From Dongia deserti (GTDB taxonomy: Bacteria; Pseudomonadota; Alphaproteobacteria; Dongiales; Dongiaceae), in the NCBI RefSeq assembly GCF_003574735.1, contig NZ_QORW01000015.1, positions 1-64,000 of the forward strand: a DNA stretch of 64,000 nucleotides, in the 5' to 3' direction. Made by a program: the position numbers and the translations under genes. The notes under the pieces are model-generated. The model was not told where the DNA came from, did no database searches, and saw only the letters and a program-made list of their open reading frames with translations. Positions within the stretch are counted from its first letter, which is position 1. Each line of letters begins with the position of its first letter. This document shows positions 59,544-64,000 of the stretch, in pieces.

Positions 59544-60152
59544 TCAACCCGGCCCAGCGCTGCCTTGATAGAGAAATGCCATCGGCTTTGGCCCTGGCAT
59601 GTAGCCCGTTTCGAGCCGCGTCAGCCTGAAGCCGTTCTGCTCGATCAGGGATCGAATTGGCCGGTTCAAATGGCAGCCGCCGCCGATCCGCTTCCATGCC
59701 GGGGTCAACCAATCCTGCCATTTCCGAACGCCGGCATCCGGCGCCAGGCCGTGCTCGACGAACAGGAGCTGCCCGCCTGGCTTGAGGACGCGACGCATCT
59801 CGGCGAGCGCCTGGGCCACCGCCGGTATCGTGCAGAGCGTCCAGGTCGTGACAACAGTGTCGATGCTGCCGCTTTCGATCGGAATCGCCTCCGCCGAGCC
59901 TTCGACGAGCGCGACCGGCACGCGGCGCGATTGCTTCCCGGCCATCGAGAGCAATCGCGACGCAGGCTCCAGCCCGATGACCTCACTCACGCCGCCGGAA
60001 TAGAACGGCAGGTTCAATCCAGAGCCGATGCCGATCTCAAGAACCCTGCCGTCAGCGGCCGAGATGGTGCGTTCCCGATATGGCAGGAGGCGCTTGTTGC
60101 GCATTGCCAGATGCACAAGGTGGGGAACGATGCAAGTGCCGTAGAAGCTCAC
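59544..60152 (-). CDS. class I SAM-dependent methyltransferase
   Basis: A 202-residue methyltransferase. VLEIGIGSGLNLPFYSGGVS (SAM motif I) near residue 45, ALVEGSAEAIPIESGSIDTV, and LKPGGQLLFVEHGLAPDAG. This pattern fits small-molecule or quinone/phospholipid type methyltransferases. GTG at 60152 follows GAGGAAAGC. It is the last gene of the run downstream of the SigF-type promoter at 60621. Confidence 0.85.
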   Translation of the reverse strand: MSFYGTCIVPHLVHLAMRNKRLLPYRERTISAADGRVLEIGIGSGLNLPFYSGGVSEVIGLEPASRLLSMAGKQSRRVPVALVEGSAEAIPIESGSIDTVVTTWTLCTIPAVAQALAEMRRVLKPGGQLLFVEHGLAPDAGVRKWQDWLTPAWKRIGGGCHLNRPIRSLIEQNGFRLTRLETGYMPGPKPMAFLYQGSAGPG

Positions 60153-60213
60153 GCTTTCCTCGCTCCGGTATGATGGTAACAGCGCACAACACAAGGTGCG
60201 CGCTTGATCAGCG

Positions 60214-60345
60214 TCATTTCGGGCCTGACCGCAGGTACTTGATCAGCGCGGCGGCGGCGAGAACGAGCACGATGATCACCAGCAACCAGATCAGCCACAT
60301 CCCGCCGGCCATCATCCAGCCCATATCGCCCATCATCTGATTCAT
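60214..60345 (-). CDS. 43-residue membrane protein
   Basis: MNQMMGDMGWMMAGGMWLIW at the N-terminus, then a long membrane segment and IKYLRSGPK at the end. The start is rich in Met (6 of the first 16), a feature of copper-handling proteins. It is the second gene of the SigF-type unit, next to the 47-residue membrane protein. Confidence 0.6.
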   Translation of the reverse strand: MNQMMGDMGWMMAGGMWLIWLLVIIVLVLAAAALIKYLRSGPK

Positions 60346-60409
60346 GCTTCTGCTCTTTCGGTTTGCGGCGGCGAGCGCTGTGAAAGCGCTCGCCGCGACT
60401 TCACGCTCT

Positions 60410-60553
60410 TCAAGCGGCTGCCGAGGGGCGGTCGCCGAGGAAGAGGTACTTGACCAGGGCGGCGCCCGACAGCGCCAACAGCGCCAGTAACGCGATACCG
60501 CCCGCAATCATCGGCCAGCCGTTCGCAGCGCATTCAAAAGCGGTGTTCGTCAT
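60410..60553 (-). CDS. 47-residue membrane protein
   Basis: It reads MTNTAFECAANGWPMIAGGI, then a membrane segment and VKYLFLGDRPSAAA. GGAGTGGTTG precedes the ATG. It is a paralogue-like partner of the gene at 60214 (both end in KYL plus a short tail). The SigF-type promoter at 60621 is 68 bases upstream. Confidence 0.6.
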   Translation of the reverse strand: MTNTAFECAANGWPMIAGGIALLALLALSGAALVKYLFLGDRPSAAA

Positions 60554-60620
60554 CAACCACTCCATTCCATCAAAGTTTCACCATCTACGCAGAGGCGCTC
60601 AGCGACCTCTATGGGATGAA

Positions 60621-60646
60621 TTCGCAGGAGGGAGGCTGCCGGTTAC
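60621..60646 (-). promoter_or_regulatory. SigF-type ECF promoter upstream of the small membrane genes
   Basis: On the minus strand: GTAACC, exactly 16 bases, CGAA. This is the consensus reported for Caulobacter SigF. The same pattern with the same spacing precedes the sigma gene itself (61882-61907). Confidence 0.75.
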
Positions 60647-60676
60647 ACTCAAAACCAGGCTTACCACGGGGCAAGG

Positions 60677-61318
60677 CTACCATCGCAGAAGGTGCGGACC
60701 GAGGACTGCGCCCAGCAGAGTCCAGAGCAGGATGGGGAGTCCGTACCAGATCGCGATGAACGGAATGGAATCGCCAGGGCAATGAAGCGCATAAGCAGTC
60801 GCGCCCAGCGCCCCTGCGACCAGGCCGGCGATCGCGCCAGTACGCCTCAGGTCCGTCGGTGCCGCCATGCGCAGCGCCCAGATCAGCGCTGCAAACGGAG
60901 CGATCGCAAAGAGCGGTATGCACATGAGACAAGTCAACCACTCCGGACCGAAGATCATGTCCTGGCGCGTCATCGGCGTGGCGAGCAGGATGGCGCCCAA
61001 GCCGAGGGAAGCGATTGCCAGGAAGGGCAGAAGGAGAAAAGCCAATCGCCTCCGCACGTTTCGACCGGGGTAACTCGCCGCAATCAGGAACAACGTGCCG
61101 AGAGCCACCAAGCTTAGCGTAAAGAGCAGCTTGACGAGCAGGAGCATCGAACCTGCGCCTTGGAACACGTCCGGCCGAAGGCCAACCGTGATCAGCATCA
61201 GGATGACAGCAGCCACGCCGCCGATCACCAGCGCCACGGCGAGCGCTTTGCCGACGATCCCACGCCTAACGGGCTGGACATCCGAACTCAGAAGGTCGAT
61301 GAACTGGCTGGTCTTCAC
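60677..61318 (-). CDS. nrsF: NrsF-type (DUF1109) anti-sigma factor
   Basis: A 213-residue membrane protein with six hydrophobic segments and a short cytoplasmic N-terminus (MKTSQFIDLLSSDVQPVRRG). This is the DUF1109/NrsF family, which holds SigF-type sigma factors at the membrane until a metal or oxidant signal. Cys residues in EWLTCLMCIP and HCPGDS may sense it. Its ATG overlaps the sigma stop (ATGA). Confidence 0.88.
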   Translation of the reverse strand: MKTSQFIDLLSSDVQPVRRGIVGKALAVALVIGGVAAVILMLITVGLRPDVFQGAGSMLLLVKLLFTLSLVALGTLFLIAASYPGRNVRRRLAFLLLPFLAIASLGLGAILLATPMTRQDMIFGPEWLTCLMCIPLFAIAPFAALIWALRMAAPTDLRRTGAIAGLVAGALGATAYALHCPGDSIPFIAIWYGLPILLWTLLGAVLGPHLLRW

Positions 61319-61878
61319 GACGGCCGCCCTTTGCTGATCAGGAGGGCCAATGCCTTCATGCCGCGATGCACGGACACCTTGATGGCGGATTCGGACATGC
61401 CCGATCGCGCAGCAGCCTCGCTCACGCTCAATCCGTCCAGCTTCACGTACTGAATGGCTTGCCGCATCTTTGGCGCGATGCGGGCCAGGAGCATCTGCAA
61501 GTCGTACGCGCTCTCGGCGTCCGACAGGTCGTCATGAGCAAGCAGATCGTCCGCCTCTTCAATCGGCAGGTCCTTGATCGAGACCCTCGTGCGCCGCAGA
61601 TGATCCAAGAGCTTGTAGCGCGCGATGGCATAGGCCCAGGGCGTGAACGGCTGGGAGGGATCATAGGTATGACGGCGCGTGTGAATTCCGATCAACGCTT
61701 CCTGCACCAGATCCTCTGCTTCCACGGCACCTCGACCTAGTCGGGCGAGCCGACCCTTGAAGTAGGCCCGCAAGTGCCCGGTCAGCTTGGACAGCAACGC
61801 CTTGTAAGCGGCCGCGTCCCCCCGCAGGCCCTCGGTCATGAGGGCCTGGAGTTCGCGCTCGGCAGACTTCACGTTCAT
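61315..61878 (-). CDS. sigF: ECF sigma factor, SigF type
   Basis: A 187-residue ECF sigma factor. Region 2 has EAEDLVQEALIGIHTRRHTY and PFTPWAYAIARYKLLDHLRR; region 4 has LDGLSVSEAAARSGMSESAI and KVSVHRGMKAL. With an NrsF gene directly downstream it matches the Caulobacter sigF-nrsF pair, which answers chromate, cadmium and similar stress. ATG 61878 lies 4 bases from its own SigF-type promoter core (61882-61907). Confidence 0.9.
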   Translation of the reverse strand: MNVKSAERELQALMTEGLRGDAAAYKALLSKLTGHLRAYFKGRLARLGRGAVEAEDLVQEALIGIHTRRHTYDPSQPFTPWAYAIARYKLLDHLRRTRVSIKDLPIEEADDLLAHDDLSDAESAYDLQMLLARIAPKMRQAIQYVKLDGLSVSEAAARSGMSESAIKVSVHRGMKALALLISKGRPS

Positions 61879-61881
61879 TAG

Positions 61882-61907
61882 TTCGCAGGACCCGCGGCAT
61901 CGGTTAC
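61882..61907 (-). promoter_or_regulatory. SigF-type ECF promoter of sigF-nrsF
   Basis: GTAACC, exactly 16 bases, CGAA on the minus strand. The CGAA lies only 4-8 bases before the sigF ATG, so the message would be nearly leaderless, unless a later start is used. Autoregulation is implied. Confidence 0.75.
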
Positions 61908-62113
61908 AGGCGGGAGGGTAAAGTAGCCCCTGGAATGCCCATGACAAAGGTGGTCTGGGTGGCATGAGGCCTCGATTGTCCGGTGGCACAGATGATTGAC
62001 ACATTGGAAGCTTGGTAAAGGGGGAAGGCTGCTGACCATTCCGGTGCGGCCAACCATCACATCCGCGAGATGCATGCTTGTTCAAGGCCGGCTTTGAAGC
62101 CAGACTGTCGGCA

Positions 62114-62470
62114 ATGAGACGCGAACGGTTCAGACTGGTCTATGTTCTGGTGCTCGGCCTTCTGGCGGTCCTGGGCTTGGGCGTCTCTTCTGTGCAAGCG
62201 AGCAAGATGGCCGCGGGCATGTCCATGTCAGGGCAACACATGTCCGCGAGTGGCGGCAGCGATTGCGGCTTGTGCAAGGAGACTCCGAGCGGCGCCGAGA
62301 TCATGGTTTGTGACGCCACATGCACGGCGCCCGTGAGCGCCGCGGTGCCGCAGCTCTTTGTTCTGCTCATCCAGCGCCCGGTTGATCGCCCACTGTCCGA
62401 GTCCCCGATTCCGTCCGGCTGGATAACATCGCCCAATCCTCACCCTCCGAAACGCATCGTCCTAATCTGA
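62114..62470 (+). CDS. secreted Met/Cys protein, copper-homeostasis-like
   Basis: A 118-residue protein. Signal peptide about residues 1-28 (RLVYVLVLGLLAVLGLGVSS). The mature part has AAGMSMSGQHMSASGG and Cys pairs CGLCKE and CDATC, features of periplasmic metal-binding proteins of the DUF2946-like group. It is 140 bases ahead of the multicopper oxidase gene on the same strand. Confidence 0.65.
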   Translation: MRRERFRLVYVLVLGLLAVLGLGVSSVQASKMAAGMSMSGQHMSASGGSDCGLCKETPSGAEIMVCDATCTAPVSAAVPQLFVLLIQRPVDRPLSESPIPSGWITSPNPHPPKRIVLI

Positions 62471-62610
62471 CGCCCTGTCGGTCTGCGGGCTGACAGGAGG
62501 CGCCTGGGCGCGCTCGCGCGAGTACGGGCAGGGGCGTTGTACGGCGCAATCGACGCGATTTCATCAATACGCGACGCCGCCCATCATGAGTAACGGGTTC
62601 GAGGTTTAGG

Positions 62611-64000
62611 ATGATGACAGAGTACACTTCATCGATGTCGCGCCGCAGCGTCCTGTTGGCCGGTGCCGGCGTCGCGCTCGCTGCGGCGACGCCTTGGAGA
62701 GCGCCGGCAGATGGCGTGCGAGAGATCAGGCTTGCGGCGGCGCCGGGTCGAGCCTTGCTGGTCGGCAGCGATCCCCAGACTGACGTGCTGGGGTATGATG
62801 GAAAGGTACCTGGCCCGACGCTGCGGCTCAAGCAGGGTCAGCCCGTGCGCATCATCGTCGAGAACAAGCTTGACCAGGACACCACGGTCCATTGGCATGG
62901 CATTCGACTGCCCAATGCCATGGACGGCGTGCCGGGCCTGACGCAGCCGCCGATCAGGCCTGGCGAAAGCTTCACCTACGAATTCACGCCGCCGGATGCG
63001 GGCACCTTCTGGTACCACCCCCATGCCAACAGCCTCCAGCAGCTTGGTCGGGGCCTCGCTGGCGCGCTGATCGTGGAAGCGCAGGAGGCGTACCCGGCTG
63101 ATCGCGAAATCCTTTGGGTGATCAGTGATTGGCGGCTGAGGCCAGATGCGCAGATTGCAAGCGGGTTCGGCAATCCCATGGAAGCAGGGATGTCCGGCCG
63201 CGTCGGCAACGCGGTAACGATCAATGGCGCGTTGCCGACGGTCGAGTCAGTCCAGGCCGGAGAGCGTATCCGCCTGCGCCTCGTCAATAGCGCGCTGGCG
63301 CGCATCATGGCGCTGCGCTTCGAAGATCACCGACCGGTGATCGTTGCGATCGACGGGCAGCCTTGCGATCCGCACGAACCTGAAGGTGATCATCTTCTTC
63401 TCGGTCCTGCCATGCGCATCGATGTCGTGCTCGACATGGTTGGCGAGCCGGGTCGGCGATACCGCGTCGTTGACGATTTCTACGATGATCTTGCCTATAC
63501 GCTCGTCCAGCTCGCCTACGATGAGAAGCCATTGGAGCGCAGAACTCCGCTTGGCGCCGTCGCCCGTTTATCCGAGAATCCTATTCCCGAGCCGGACCTC
63601 GCCTCCTCCGAACGCCACGAGCTTGCTCTCCAGGGCGGAATGATGAGTGGCATGGGCCGCATGATGGGCGACGGAATGATGGATAGGATGATGGATGGCA
63701 TGATGGGCGGCGGAATGATGGACGGAATGATGGACGGAATGATGGGCGGCATGGGCGGCGCGGCCTGGTCCATCAACGGCACTTCGATGAGCGGCGACGG
63801 ACACGCGGGCATGAAGCCGCTCCTCACGCTGAAGCGGGACCGCACGCACATTCTCGCGCTCCGCAACGAGACCGCTTGGTGGCATCCCATGCATTTGCAC
63901 GGCCACAGCTTCCTTGTCCTGAGCCGGAACGGCACGCGCAATCCCAGACGCGAGTGGAGCGATACGGTGCTTATCCCGCCGAGGAAGTTTGTGGACGTCG
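62611..64000 (+). CDS. Met-rich multicopper oxidase (CueO/CopA-like), cut by the window end
   Basis: 463 codons visible; the C-terminus is outside. A Tat signal (SRRSVLLAGAGVALAAATP) is followed by three cupredoxin domains. Copper ligands: HWHGIRLPNAMDG, WYHPHAN and HPMHLHGHSFLVLSRNG. A Met-rich insert with 17 Met in about 40 residues (63640-63760, e.g. MMDGMMGGGMMDGMMDGMMG) lies before the last domain, as in CueO. It should oxidise Cu(I) in the periplasm. ATG at 62611 or at 62635 (just before the twin Arg). Confidence 0.92.
   Translation, partial: MMTEYTSSMSRRSVLLAGAGVALAAATPWRAPADGVREIRLAAAPGRALLVGSDPQTDVLGYDGKVPGPTLRLKQGQPVRIIVENKLDQDTTVHWHGIRLPNAMDGVPGLTQPPIRPGESFTYEFTPPDAGTFWYHPHANSLQQLGRGLAGALIVEAQEAYPADREILWVISDWRLRPDAQIASGFGNPMEAGMSGRVGNAVTINGALPTVESVQAGERIRLRLVNSALARIMALRFEDHRPVIVAIDGQPCDPHEPEGDHLLLGPAMRIDVVLDMVGEPGRRYRVVDDFYDDLAYTLVQLAYDEKPLERRTPLGAVARLSENPIPEPDLASSERHELALQGGMMSGMGRMMGDGMMDRMMDGMMGGGMMDGMMDGMMGGMGGAAWSINGTSMSGDGHAGMKPLLTLKRDRTHILALRNETAWWHPMHLHGHSFLVLSRNGTRNPRREWSDTVLIPPRKFVDV

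Noticed and set aside
1-64000. CRISPR arrays, rRNA genes, prophage or complete insertion sequences
   Set aside because: No regularly spaced repeats, no rRNA signature, and no integrase, transposase or phage structural gene were seen.

Overview
The window reads as a high-GC alphaproteobacterial chromosome, most like Hyphomicrobiales or a neighbouring order (judged by gene content, not measured). Pointers are a CpdR-like single-domain response regulator, ftsE-ftsX followed by a YdcF-like gene and plsC, a phasin, a cobalamin-type class II ribonucleotide reductase, MASE1/HWE sensory genes, DUF1488/DUF3606-type small proteins, and an ECF sigma factor with an NrsF-type anti-sigma factor and matching GTAACC-N16-CGAA promoters. 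Genes are dense, on both strands, and often separated by short dispersed repeats.

Layout. 0.2-4 kb: small membrane protein, hydrolase, CBS protein, CpdR-like regulator, zinc-ribbon/DUF3426 protein. 4.2-7.8 kb: ftsE, ftsX, ydcF-like, plsC. 7.8-9 kb: a hypothetical gene, a decayed doc toxin-antitoxin pair and a cluster of DnaA-box-like 9-mers in front of nrdJ (9.1-11.4 kb). 11.6-25 kb: accessory enzymes (two GFA proteins, LRR-zinc protein, HD hydrolase, GNAT, phasin, RlmL-like methyltransferase, PRMT-like methyltransferase, bicupin, Rieske protein). 25-30.5 kb: MASE1 histidine kinase, two receiver proteins, YbaK plus MFS divergent from an ArsR-rhodanese regulator. 30.5-37.7 kb: an RNA-repair locus. 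37.7-46 kb: MocR regulator with its divergent flavin-type partner, chemoreceptor, creatininase-family protein, BTAD/TPR regulator. 46.2-49.4 kb: sugar ABC importer without an ATPase. 49.9-57 kb: VOC protein, BT1-type transporter, MarR regulator, PAS protein and several small conserved proteins. 57.5-59.5 kb: PPK2 and two gene remnants. 59.5-64 kb: SigF/NrsF-type sigma locus with small membrane proteins, a secreted Cys/Met protein and a Met-rich multicopper oxidase cut by the window end, together suggesting metal or oxidative stress defence.

The most notable region is 30.8-36.9 kb: rtcR (sigma-54 activator with an N-terminal CARF-type domain), a sigma-54 promoter, rsr (bacterial Ro60), then about 450 bp without a protein gene, then rtcB (RNA ligase) and rtcA (RNA cyclase). 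That 450 bp contains four tandem structured units, each beginning with the same 20-nt motif and closed by its own complementary stem. The last unit folds as a circularly permuted tRNA: variable loop, T-arm, an acceptor-like stem capped by a GCAA tetraloop, UA, D-arm. This is the architecture of the bacterial Y RNA YrlA. An rsr-Yrl-rtcBA arrangement is known from other bacteria; a four-unit array with progressively reduced tRNA-like domains is what looks new here.

A second theme is how accessory genes arrived. Three cassettes (LRR gene, phasin gene, RNA-repair locus) each lie between an intact minus-strand gene and a diverged partial copy of that same gene's 3' end. The three partial copies are about 0.08-0.24 kb long. 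This is the pattern expected when DNA inserts at a gene's 3' end and leaves the old end displaced, yet no integrase is visible.
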